A stretch of 64,000 bases of DNA, from contig NZ_ABIZ01000001.1 in the NCBI RefSeq assembly GCF_000172155.1, forward strand, positions 4,869,105 through 4,933,104, written 5' to 3'. The position numbers were made by a program, and so were the translations under genes. Each line of letters begins with the position of its first letter. Position 1 is the first letter of the stretch. This document shows, piece after piece, positions 28,014-37,000 of the stretch. The stretch comes from Verrucomicrobium spinosum DSM 4136 = JCM 18804. GTDB lineage: Bacteria; Verrucomicrobiota; Verrucomicrobiia; Verrucomicrobiales; Verrucomicrobiaceae. The notes below the pieces were generated by a model that was not told the DNA's origin, did no database searches, and saw only the letters and a program-made list of their open reading frames with translations.

Positions 28014-28505
28014 TCACCCCTCCCCATCAAACGCACGCTGCAGCGCCGCGATGTCCATCTTCTTCATGCCCATCATCGCAGTCATGGCCCGGGCGGCCTT
28101 CACCTTGTCCTCATCCATTAGCAACTCCGGCAGGATCTTGGGTACCACCTGCCAGGAGACACCAAACTTGTCCTTCACCCAGCCGCAGATTTGCGCCTCG
28201 GGAGGCCCCCCTTCTGCCAGATGATTCCAATAATGGTCCACTTCCTCCTGAGTCTCGCAGTCGATCTGGAAGGAGATGGCCTCGTTAAACTTGAAGGTGG
28301 GGCCCCCGTTCAGGCCTGTGAACTTCAGACCATCCAGTTCAAAGGCGACCGTCATCACGGAGCCCGCTGGCTGCCCGTGCTGCTCCTGCCCTGCCTCCCC
28401 GTAGTAGGCAATGTCCGTGATCTTGGAGTTCTTGAAGATGCCGATGTAGAAGTTGGCGGCCTGTTCGGCCTTGCCGTCGAACCAGAGGCAGGGTGCAATT
28501 TTCAT
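28014..28505 (-). CDS. VOC-family protein, PhnB/3-demethylubiquinone methyltransferase-like
   Basis: Starting at MKIAPCLWFDGKAEQAANFY gives 163 residues, the normal length for this glyoxalase-fold subgroup. Visible hallmarks are the opening LWFDGKAEQAANFYIGIF, the central FELDGLKFTGLNGG, the second half-motif DCETQEEVDHYWNHLAEGG and GWVKDKFGVSWQVVP. Such proteins are cytoplasmic and mostly uncharacterised; many bind metal or small aromatic molecules. It is divergent from the AraC regulator, with 431 bases between. Confidence 0.85.
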   Translation of the reverse strand: MKIAPCLWFDGKAEQAANFYIGIFKNSKITDIAYYGEAGQEQHGQPAGSVMTVAFELDGLKFTGLNGGPTFKFNEAISFQIDCETQEEVDHYWNHLAEGGPPEAQICGWVKDKFGVSWQVVPKILPELLMDEDKVKAARAMTAMMGMKKMDIAALQRAFDGEG

Positions 28506-28936
28506 GGGGATAGCGAGATGAAGTTCGGAGTTCGTGGGATGACGAATCATCGCGGCAGATCAGGACAACTCGCTTTCAGTTTTTTCGGGGCTTTTCATGC
28601 CACTGGAAAAACCTGCTCGTCCGGAAGCAATGAGAACCGCACATGAACACCCTTTAAGAAGATTCCGGCCACATTGTGTCCATGATGCGAATCAGCGGGG
28701 CTGGCAAACCCGGCCGGGTGGCATGGGCAAAATTGCCAGCCCCAAAACACAGCACCGGGGCCGCAGACGGAAGTGATTGCACCGACTGCGGCCCCGACAT
28801 GTTTCAGGGATCCAAATGCCAAAATCCCTACAGCACGCTCCGCATCCATCTCCAGCGTGACGAGATCCCCCCTCCGACCCGCACAAATCGAGACAAAATA
28901 CTTGCAACTGAGTCTCGATAGCGCCATAAACGCCGC
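28506..28936. other. Divergent promoter region between VOC and AraC genes
   Basis: 431 bases with no gene recognised. It contains the 7-1-7 palindrome at 28903-28917, close to the AraC start. Confidence 0.5.
28903..28917 (+). promoter_or_regulatory. 7-1-7 palindrome-like site, possible Fur-type box
   Basis: TGCAACT-G-AGTCTCG ends 19 bases before the GTG start of the AraC gene. Eleven of 15 positions match the perfect palindrome before the ECF sigma gene at 18626. Confidence 0.45.
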
Positions 28937-29818
28937 GTGCGTACTCCCCCTTCCAAATCCGAATGGCTTCACGGCTCCCTGGCCCAGGACGGCTTCCGGG
29001 TGCAGCAGATTCGCTTCTTTGCCGGTCGCGACGAGTCCCTCAGCCAGTACTTGAGCCCGAACACGCTTGCTCTGGCGGTGGTGTTCTCAGGGCATCAGTC
29101 CCTGGTGTTCCGCAACACGCGGCTAGAGGTCACGGCAGACCACGGCGCCATCCTGCAGCCACAGTCCGGCCTGTATTGGACAGCCAGCGGCGGTCGCAAC
29201 CACCGCATGGTGCTGGTGGAACTGGGTGAGAAGATGCTCGTCCGCCTCCGCGGCATGGGCGATCACGCCACCCCGGTCTCTGAGGAAGCACTGAATCACC
29301 CCCTCTTCCTAGAACCCAAAGAGTTCACCGTGCCCGCCAGCGTGCTGAGCCTGGCCCAGCAACTGGCCACCCCTCCCACACACACCGCCTGCCTCCCCGT
29401 CTGGTACCAGGCCAAGGTCACGGAACTCGCCTCGCTGACGCTCTTCAAGCCAGTCATGCAGCCGGGAGAAACCAGCACGATGGAAGTGAACCGAGAACGC
29501 GTGGACAAGGCCGTCTTCCTTCTGGAGCGCGACCTTGAGAATCCCCCCACCCTTCAGATGCTGGCCCGCGAGGTGGGCTGTGGTCCCTTCTACCTCAGCC
29601 GTCTCTTCGCCAGCCAGATGGGCCGCACCATTCCCGAGTTGCTCCGCCAGCGCCGCATGGAGCTGGCCGCCAAGCTTCTCAGCACCAGCCGGGAAAGCAT
29701 CAGCAACATCGCCCTGCGCGTCGGCTACGAGAGCTTCAGCGCCTTCACCCGCGGCTTCGTGCGCGAGTTTGGCGTGACCCCGAGCGGTTACAGGAAACGC
29801 TGCCGGCAGGTGGCGTAA
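28937..29818 (+). CDS. AraC-family transcriptional regulator
   Basis: This 293-residue protein uses a GTG start. The C-terminal AraC DNA-binding domain (about 195-290) has both helix-turn-helix motifs: LQMLAREVGCGPFYLSRLFASQ and ISNIALRVGYESFSAFTRGFVREFGVTPSGYRK. The N-terminal domain (about 1-180) is a cupin-like or PchR-like sensor without a clear ligand signature. A palindrome related to the one before the iron-signalling sigma factor sits just upstream, so iron control and a siderophore role like that of PchR are possible but unproven. Confidence 0.88.
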   Translation: MRTPPSKSEWLHGSLAQDGFRVQQIRFFAGRDESLSQYLSPNTLALAVVFSGHQSLVFRNTRLEVTADHGAILQPQSGLYWTASGGRNHRMVLVELGEKMLVRLRGMGDHATPVSEEALNHPLFLEPKEFTVPASVLSLAQQLATPPTHTACLPVWYQAKVTELASLTLFKPVMQPGETSTMEVNRERVDKAVFLLERDLENPPTLQMLAREVGCGPFYLSRLFASQMGRTIPELLRQRRMELAAKLLSTSRESISNIALRVGYESFSAFTRGFVREFGVTPSGYRKRCRQVA

Positions 29819-29951
29819 AAGTGCTTAGTTCTTAGATCTTGGTTTTTGGTTGCCGCGCTACGGTGGCCAGCAATGAATTTCAGAATGGGCCGCGGGAGGC
29901 AGCTCCTGCGGCCTTTTTTGCGCCCACACGTCGAGACTCCCCCACAGCCAC

Positions 29952-29975
29952 GCGTCGGCGTAGTCCGGTTGTGCC
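29952..29975 (+). repeat. Solitary GTAG hairpin
   Basis: The head GTAG is followed by the palindrome CCGGTTG-TGC-CAACCGG, the same type as the minus-strand element at 27784-27807. Confidence 0.55.
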
Positions 29976-30017
29976 AACCGGTCAGCCACAGGGGTCACCC
30001 GTCCAAGCGTCGAGCAC

Positions 30018-30480
30018 CCGCACCGCTGGTACAGGAAACAATACTGACGTCAAACTCATCCTCGTCGCAAACGGTGTCACCGACATCTCTGCCCCCCCTC
30101 AGCAACAACGGCACTGGCGAGGTGTTCTTGGTCAAGTCGGGCAGCCAAAGCCTCACCCTCACGGCCAACAACACCTATACCGGAGAAACCATCGTCAGCG
30201 CAAGTACGCTCTATCTCAACGGCAGCCACACCGACGGCGAACACCTGATCTTGCACAAAGGGGCAATCCTGAAGTTCAATGGCCCAATCGAAGTGGCTGG
30301 CACACTACAGATCGATGGCTTCATGGGAGATGCAGGCCGCCTGGTCTTCGCCCCCGGGCGTAAACTCACCGTCTCCGGTATGATGGCGAACCCTTCACCA
30401 CCGGCACGTTCAGGCTCGCCCAAAGCGGCAACAACCTCGTAATAAACTACGCCGCGCCGTCCTGCTTTTTGGATGCCTGA
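30018..30480 (+). pseudogene. Relic of an autotransporter-associated beta-strand repeat protein
   Basis: Three consecutive pieces in three frames read as one decayed protein end: first TGNNTDVKLILVANGVTDIS, then from about 30093 LTANNTYTGETIV and GRLVFAPGRKLTVSG, then from about 30385 TTGTFRLAQSGNNLVINYA with a stop at 30480. N-N-T-Y-T-G-x-T is the hallmark of PATR repeats, and the closing SGNNLVINY is the usual last strand of such proteins. No start or signal peptide remains. At least two frameshifts separate the pieces. The intact giant relative starts 3.6 kb downstream. Confidence 0.75.
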
Positions 30481-30671
30481 TCACCCTGGCCCTCCGACTA
30501 CGACGAGCTACCGCCAACCTTCTCGCAAACTGATCCCTGCAAATCCAGTCAAAAACCGACGCTAACACCCTTGCCCGCCCGCACGTATCTTCCCAAAGCC
30601 GATTCACTAAAAAACCGGTATCCACGGCATCGTGGTGGTCTTTTCATTCCCATCCGTTTCAACTTTTTTCC

Positions 30672-31694
30672 ATGTCCTTCCTCCTTCGACTCTGCGCGCT
30701 CGCGGCTGCTGCGGCCACGCCCATACCGGCAGCTGAACTTCCCTCCCTTCCAGATGCTGTTACCAGCTTCGGTGGGGTGATCTCCCAAGGCCGTCTCTAC
30801 ACCTATGGCGGGCATCTCGCAGGCGCACACTCCTGGTCGCTGGAGACCACCAGCGGAAAACTCCGTGCGCTGGATCTCCAGCAGCCGACCACCTGGGTGG
30901 ATCTCCCGGGCGGCCCTCCCGTCCAGAGCCCGGGCCTTACCGAAGCTGCTGGCAAAATCTATCTCGTGGGCGGCATGCAGCCGCAGAACGAGAAAGGCAA
31001 ACCAGCCGTCCTCAAATCTCTGGACCATGCGCTGGTCTTTGATCCCGCCACCAAGTCCTGGACCGATCTCCCCAAACTGCCTGAGGCCCGCTCCAGCCAC
31101 GACATCGCCGTATTGGACGGGAAACTCTATGCAGTGGGCGGATGGCCTCTCGACACCTCCAAGGATGCCCCCGAGAAGGAAGCTGATGACCGCCATCACG
31201 TTCGCACCTTCCACAACACCTCGCTCGTCCTGGATCTGGCCAATCCCTCCAGTGGATGGCAGAGCTTTCCCCAACCCTTTGAGCGTCGCGCCCTCGCCGT
31301 CGTCGCCAACAGCGGCAAACTCTACGCCATCGGCGGGATGGACGCCAAGAACGAGCTCAGCAATGCCGTCGATGTTTACGACGTGGCCTCCAAGTCCTGG
31401 AGCAAGATCCAGGATCTCCCTGCCGAGGGCAAAGTGAAATCCTTCGCTGTCGCCGCCTGCGCCCTGGATGGCCGGGTCATCGCCAGTCCGCGCGGCGGCA
31501 AGATCTTCGCCCTGAGCAGCGACAACACCTGGTCCGAAGTCGCCAAACTCTCCGGCTCCCGCTTCTTCCACCAGCTCGAGCCCTGGAACCACAGCGTCAT
31601 CGCCCTGGGCGGCACCACCGGCGACAAGCCCCTGAACACCGTGGAAATCGTCACCATCCCCGCACCTGCCAAAACCGCCGGCAAAGCAGATTGA
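30672..31694 (+). CDS. Secreted Kelch-repeat beta-propeller protein
   Basis: The 340 residues have a signal peptide ending near PIPAAE. About six Kelch blades follow, each with a Gly-Gly near an aromatic pair: YTYGGHLAG, YLVGGMQPQ, YAVGGWPLD, YAIGGMDAKN and others, with tryptophans such as KSWTDLPKLP and KSWSKIQDLP one blade-strand later. It is expected to fold as a six-bladed propeller in the periplasm or outside. Relatives include N-acetylneuraminate epimerases and galactose-oxidase-like proteins, but no catalytic set is recognised here. Confidence 0.85.
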   Translation: MSFLLRLCALAAAAATPIPAAELPSLPDAVTSFGGVISQGRLYTYGGHLAGAHSWSLETTSGKLRALDLQQPTTWVDLPGGPPVQSPGLTEAAGKIYLVGGMQPQNEKGKPAVLKSLDHALVFDPATKSWTDLPKLPEARSSHDIAVLDGKLYAVGGWPLDTSKDAPEKEADDRHHVRTFHNTSLVLDLANPSSGWQSFPQPFERRALAVVANSGKLYAIGGMDAKNELSNAVDVYDVASKSWSKIQDLPAEGKVKSFAVAACALDGRVIASPRGGKIFALSSDNTWSEVAKLSGSRFFHQLEPWNHSVIALGGTTGDKPLNTVEIVTIPAPAKTAGKAD

Positions 31695-31726
31695 TCAAAC
31701 TTCACCGGTTAGAGGTAAAACACCTT

Positions 31727-31760
31727 CCGCATTCCGCATTCCGCATTCACAATTCATAAT
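31727..31760. repeat. Short tandem repeat, unit ATTCCGC
   Basis: Three copies of a 7-base unit and an AT-rich tail lie directly before the ATG at 31765, resembling the tract at 2063-2089. Confidence 0.55.
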
Positions 31761-31764
31761 TCCC

Positions 31765-32418
31765 ATGCGTCTCCTCACCTTCGCCCTCGTCGCCCTCACC
31801 TGCTCCCTCCCCGCCCATGAAGTATGGATCGAGGATACAACCGATGGCAAACTCGTCGTCCGTTTTGCCGAGTACGGTGAAGAATATGAAAAGTCCCCGG
31901 GGCACCTTGACTCCCTGAAGACGCCAGAAGCCTGGACCGCAGGCGATGACGGCAAGCCCAAGGTATTCGAGGTGCAGAAGAAATCCGACCACTATCTCCT
32001 GGTGGACGCCAAGCCAGAGAATGGCGCCCAGGCCGAGGCGGCCTTTGCCGTGATGAAGCGCGGTGATTCACACGCCCGCAAGCCCATCTTCTATGCCCGC
32101 TGGCATCAGGCCAAGGCGGGCGCCGCCACCCCGGCGCTGACCTTTGATATCGTCCCCACCGCCACTGCCGGTGAGGTGCAAGTGTTCTTCCGCGGCCAGC
32201 CCGTGTCTTAGGCCAAGGTCAACGTAGTGCCCCCCGGCGGCGTGGAGTCAGAACTCACTGCTGACAAAGAAGGCAAACTCAAGATCGATGCCTCGAAGCC
32301 CGGAAACTACCTCCTCTACTGCAAACACCAGCGCGAAGAAACCAAAGGATACTCCGGTGGCGCTGCCTATGATGCGGTCAGCCACAACGCCTCCCTTCTG
32401 TTGAAGGTTGCCAAGTAA
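31765..32418 (+). pseudogene. DUF4198-like secreted protein interrupted by an in-frame TAG
   Basis: A signal peptide (MRLLTFALVALTCSLPA) is followed by HEVWIEDTTDGKLVVRFAEYGE, the opening of the DUF4198/GH25-like family linked to metal uptake. The frame stops at TAG (32209-32211) after GQPVS, but then continues without shift as AKVNVVPPGGVESELTADKEG to a second stop at 32418, completing the normal carboxypeptidase-like domain. The whole reading would be about 217 residues. A single base change such as AAG to TAG would explain it. A pseudogene, a sequencing error or stop read-through are all possible. Confidence 0.72.
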
Positions 32419-32503
32419 TCCTTTATCTTTCAACCCACGGTCATCCCACCCGGGGCCCTGGCATGATTTGCCCGGCGGCCCCGCTTCATTTACCCCCATC
32501 GCC

Positions 32504-33754
32504 ATGCGCCTGCTCCCCACTCTCGTCTCGGGCCTCGCTTTCTCTCTTCTGACCGCCCTCACCACCTGGGCTGCTGAATCTGACTGGCCGCAGTTCCATG
32601 GCCCGAGTCACAACAACACCTCTCCCGAGACAGGATGGAACAAAGACTGGCCGGTCGATGGACCACCGACCCTATGGAAGCTGAACGTCGGCCGTGGTCT
32701 GGCCTCGTTTGCCGTGGTGGGTAACCGCGCCTACACCGCCGGCAACGACGGTGCCGATACGGACACCATCTGGTGCCTGGATCTGGAGACGGGCAAGGAG
32801 ATCTGGAAGCACCAGTACCCGTGCAAAACCGCAGCGCACCTCATGCCCATCGTGCCCTTCGGTCCCGCCGCCACCCCCACCGTGGTGGGCGGATTGGTTT
32901 ACACCCTGAGCCGCGAGGGGGATGCCTTGTGCCTCAATGCCGGGACTGGACAGGTGGTATGGCAGAAAAATCTGCTCCAGGATTTCGGCGGAAAACGTCC
33001 CGTCTATGGCTATGCCAACAGCGTGCTCGTGACCTGCGGGCATGCATTCTACGATGCTGGTGGAGACACCGGGTCAACCGTCTGTCTCAATGCGAAGACA
33101 GGTGAGCCGCTCTGGATGGTGGGCAAGGGAGAAGCTGGCTACTCCATGCCCGTCTTCACCAAGCTGGGTGGTCAGGACGTCATGCTTCTCTACAAGGGAG
33201 AAGCTCTCGTGGTCCTGGAGCCTGTCACTGGGAAAGAACTGGCCCGCCACGCCACGACCACTCGCGATTTCAGCAACTGCGCCACTCCCTTCGTGGAGGG
33301 CAGCACTATCTTCGTCTCCCACACTGGGGCCGAGGGCAGCACCGGTCTCGACTTTAAGAACAACACGCTCACGCCCACCTGGAATGAGCGCGACCTCGGC
33401 CTTCTATTCAATTCCGGGGTTCCCTGGCAGAAGCACCTCATCGTATTCAACGACCAGAAGCGCGGCGTCAAAGATCTCCGCTGCGTGAGCATGGCCACGG
33501 GCAAGCCCAAGTGGATCTGCGACGAGATCGACAAAGGCACGGCCATCTTGAGTGATGAGCACCTCATCATTCTGACCAACGCTGGCGAACTCGTGCTGGC
33601 CAAACTCCTTCCCGACAAGCTGGATGTCGTGCAACGCGCTCAAGTGCTGCCAGGGAAAGGCTACGTCCTGCCCGTGCTCAGTCACGGGCGTCTGTTGTGC
33701 AAGAACAATGCGGGAGATGTGGTCTGCCTGGATGTGAAGCCCGGCCAGCCATAG
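32504..33754 (+). CDS. Secreted PQQ-binding-like beta-propeller protein
   Basis: The 416 residues have a signal peptide ending near TTWAAE, followed by SDWPQFHGPSHNNTS, the standard opening of outer-membrane-assembly-BamB-like or PQQ-like propellers in Planctomycetes and Verrucomicrobia. Repeated blades read as GNRAYTAGNDGADTDTIWCLDLETGKEIW, GLVYTLSREGDALCLNAGTGQVVW and so on. No PQQ ligand set or haem motif is recognised, so it is more likely a scaffold or binding protein than a dehydrogenase. It may be co-transcribed with the broken DUF4198-like gene 85 bases upstream. Confidence 0.85.
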   Translation: MRLLPTLVSGLAFSLLTALTTWAAESDWPQFHGPSHNNTSPETGWNKDWPVDGPPTLWKLNVGRGLASFAVVGNRAYTAGNDGADTDTIWCLDLETGKEIWKHQYPCKTAAHLMPIVPFGPAATPTVVGGLVYTLSREGDALCLNAGTGQVVWQKNLLQDFGGKRPVYGYANSVLVTCGHAFYDAGGDTGSTVCLNAKTGEPLWMVGKGEAGYSMPVFTKLGGQDVMLLYKGEALVVLEPVTGKELARHATTTRDFSNCATPFVEGSTIFVSHTGAEGSTGLDFKNNTLTPTWNERDLGLLFNSGVPWQKHLIVFNDQKRGVKDLRCVSMATGKPKWICDEIDKGTAILSDEHLIILTNAGELVLAKLLPDKLDVVQRAQVLPGKGYVLPVLSHGRLLCKNNAGDVVCLDVKPGQP

Positions 33755-34049
33755 CAGTGCGACGACCTCATCATCCCATCAGAATACCTGAGGCACCAGA
33801 TGGGTTTGAACGATTCCTCCAACCATCCTTCCCACCGCTTGGGAGTTTGCCCCTGACAAACAGGTCGCCATTTTCTCATGCGGCACCTGTGCCACTGGCT
33901 CCTCCAAGCTGGAAACCGCCCTACAATGGTAAGTCAATACCCTATCTAAAAACAAGGATTTCAAGCCATTTCCAGCTCGGGGTAGAGACATATAAAGTGT
34001 AGCGCTGTTTCCTACAGGCCCGCCCGCCCCCTCACTGCGGTCATGCCTT

Positions 34050-37000
34050 TTGCCAGTCTCTCACCGCCTCTGGTTTGTGCTTAAGCTCCCTGCTCTCAAT
34101 CACACCCCATCCCAACGTCCAACGGCATCCTCATGGCCTCAGCAACGGCTTGTTTGCGGGAGTGTATTTGCCAGCCTGTCCCGGCTTCTTTTACTCGTGG
34201 TTCTGGTTTGCATGGGGAACGCGTATCCCCTCTCCTTTGGCCAGTCTCTGTTTTGGGACGCGAACACCTCGGCAGACGCCGCCCAGGACGGCGGAGGCAC
34301 ATGGAATGCCGGCACCGGGGTCAACTGGCTGCCCACCGCCACCAGCCCCAGCAGCGACAATCAAGCGTGGCCCACGGACCCTGCGGGGAGCGCTACCATC
34401 GCGAACTTTGGCACGGGCGGAGCCCTGAGCAGCGACTCTCGCACCATTGCCGTGGATGGCACGGTTACCGCCGCAGGCTTGCACTTCGGGGCGGTTCAAC
34501 TGTCCGCCTCGACCGACTACGCATACCAGTTCACCGGCGGCACCATCCAGATCGCCAGTGGTGGATTCATTGAGATCGGTCAGGGAGCCACCAAAATCGC
34601 CACGAACTACCGCATTGATATCAACTCGGCTCTTGCCGGGAACGACATCACCATCCGCAAGACCACAGGCTCCTCGGACCTGGGGCTCATCCAATTGCGC
34701 GCTGCAAACACCTGGACCGGCACGCTCTCTCTCGAAGGGTCTTTGTTTGTGGATATTCAGAATCTGGCGAGCCTCTCCACCCTTTCCGCGATCAACGTTG
34801 GCCCCTCGTCCACGCTGGTCATCAACTTCGCCAGCGCCTCTCCCCTGAATGTCCCCCTCATTCTTACGGGGATTGGCAGCAGTTCCCGGGGTGCGGTTCG
34901 GGTGGATCAGTCCCGCACGATCAGCGGGCCCATCACCCTGGCCGGCAATGCCGGAATATCCGCAGCGTCCGCCGGCGTGGTGGCCACCCTCTCAGGCAAT
35001 ATTGGTGAAGCGGGAGGGAGCCGAGTGTTGCAGATCAACACCAACAACGCCACCGGCACCGTGGTGTTATCAGGAAACAACACCTTCACAGGCGGCGTGG
35101 AAATTGTGGCAGGCACGCTCCGCATGGGCAGCACCGGAGCTCTCAATGCCAGCACCCCCAACATCGTCACTTTCACAAACAATATCAACGTGAAGACCCT
35201 GGCCCTGAACGGGATCAATACCACTGCGGGAGGGCTGTCCTCTCCTGGAGATGGCGGGACCAGCACCGTGCACAACAACCACGCCACTGCCGCCCAGCTC
35301 ATCCTCAATGTCGCCGAATCCGCCAACTATCCCACCTATGGCGGGATGATTGCGGACGGCGGCACGGGTGGAGCGCTCACGCTGGTCAAGGATGGCCTGG
35401 GCACTCAGGTTCTCACTGGCACTGCCAGCACCTACACCGGAGGAACGGTGCTGAATGCAGGCGTGCTTCGCATCTCCGGGGACAGATCTCTGGGGAACGT
35501 TCCAGCCACTTTTTCCGCCACCAATCTCACCTTCAACGGCGGCACCCTGCAACTGGCGGCTTCTTTCAATCTCGATGCCAATCGTGGCATCACCCTGCTG
35601 GCGGGTGGCGGCACCCTGGACACTGCCGGGAGCGACAGCACCTACAGCGGCACGATCACCGGAGCAGGGATCTTCATCAAGGCCGGCACCGGCAACCTGA
35701 CGCTCGACACCGCCAACACACACACCGGCGAGACCCGCGTCACCGCAGGGACCCTGGTCGTCCGGCACAACCAGGCTCTCGGCTTCCCCTCAGGAGAAAC
35801 CAATGTACTCGTCGGTTCCCGTATCGAGCTCAAGGCCGGCGTCACCATCACCGGTGAACTGCTCTACACGCCCCACCTCATCAGTTCCGAGGGAAACAAC
35901 ACCTGGGCAGGAAACCTCCGCGGTGCAGTGGGATCCACGGTCACACTCGACACCGTTTCTGGACACCTGCTCATCACGGGCAGCGTCAACGCCTCGTCGG
36001 TGGACGGCGTAAATCACACGCTCGTCCTCGACGGTGCGGGCTCAGGAGAGATCACTGGAGTCATCTCCAACACCGTGGTGGTGACCAAGAACGGCACAAG
36101 CACGTGGAAGCTCAGCGGAAACAACTTGCTCACCGGTGGCTTGAACTTCGCGAATGGCAAGGTCATTCTGGCCCACCTGGGAGCCCTGAATGCCGCAGCC
36201 CCCAATGCGGTCAACTTCAGCAACAACAGCTTCGACAAGACGCTCGCCGTTCAGAGCCCTCTTGTCTATGCAGCAGGCCTCTCCAGCAGCGGCGGTGCCG
36301 GAGCCATCATCACGGAGAATGGCAGCAGCCAGGACGCAGTACTGGTGCTTTCAGGTGCAGGAAATTACACCTACGACGGCATCTTGCGTGACGGCGACGG
36401 CGGAGGACGCCTTGGTCTCACCCGCGCCGGGACGGGTACCCAGACCCTCACGGGCAGCAGCACCTTCACTGGAGCCACCACCCTCGTGTCCGGCACGCTG
36501 GCTCTCAATTTTGGGGCAGCATCCGCGCCATCGGCGAACATCCTCGGCACCGGTACCACCCTGGTCACGAGTGGCGGCACCTTGGCCGTGCTCGGCCGTG
36601 GAAGCTCCGCCGCGGCCCAGAAAGTGAATGGACTCCAGGTTTCCGGTGGAGTCTCCACCATCTCTCTCACCACCCACGCCACCACCCCGCAGGATCTGCT
36701 TTTGAATCTGGGTGCCATCTCTCGTACGGCTGGCAGTGTCAATTTTGTCATCCCCTCCGGCACGCAGAGCGCCACCAACGGGATTCGCACCAGCACCGGC
36801 AACACGCATGGCATTCTCGGCGCATGGGCCACGGTGAATGGCAACGACTGGGCCACCGTGAACAACGGCAACATCGTCGCCTACACGGACTACACCCAGG
36901 TCACCCGCTTCAGCACGGGTGCAGGGACTCTCGGCCCTCTTCCAGACAGCCCCGCAGCCAACGTTAAAATCGTTGATGGCGGCACCAGCGGACCGATCGC

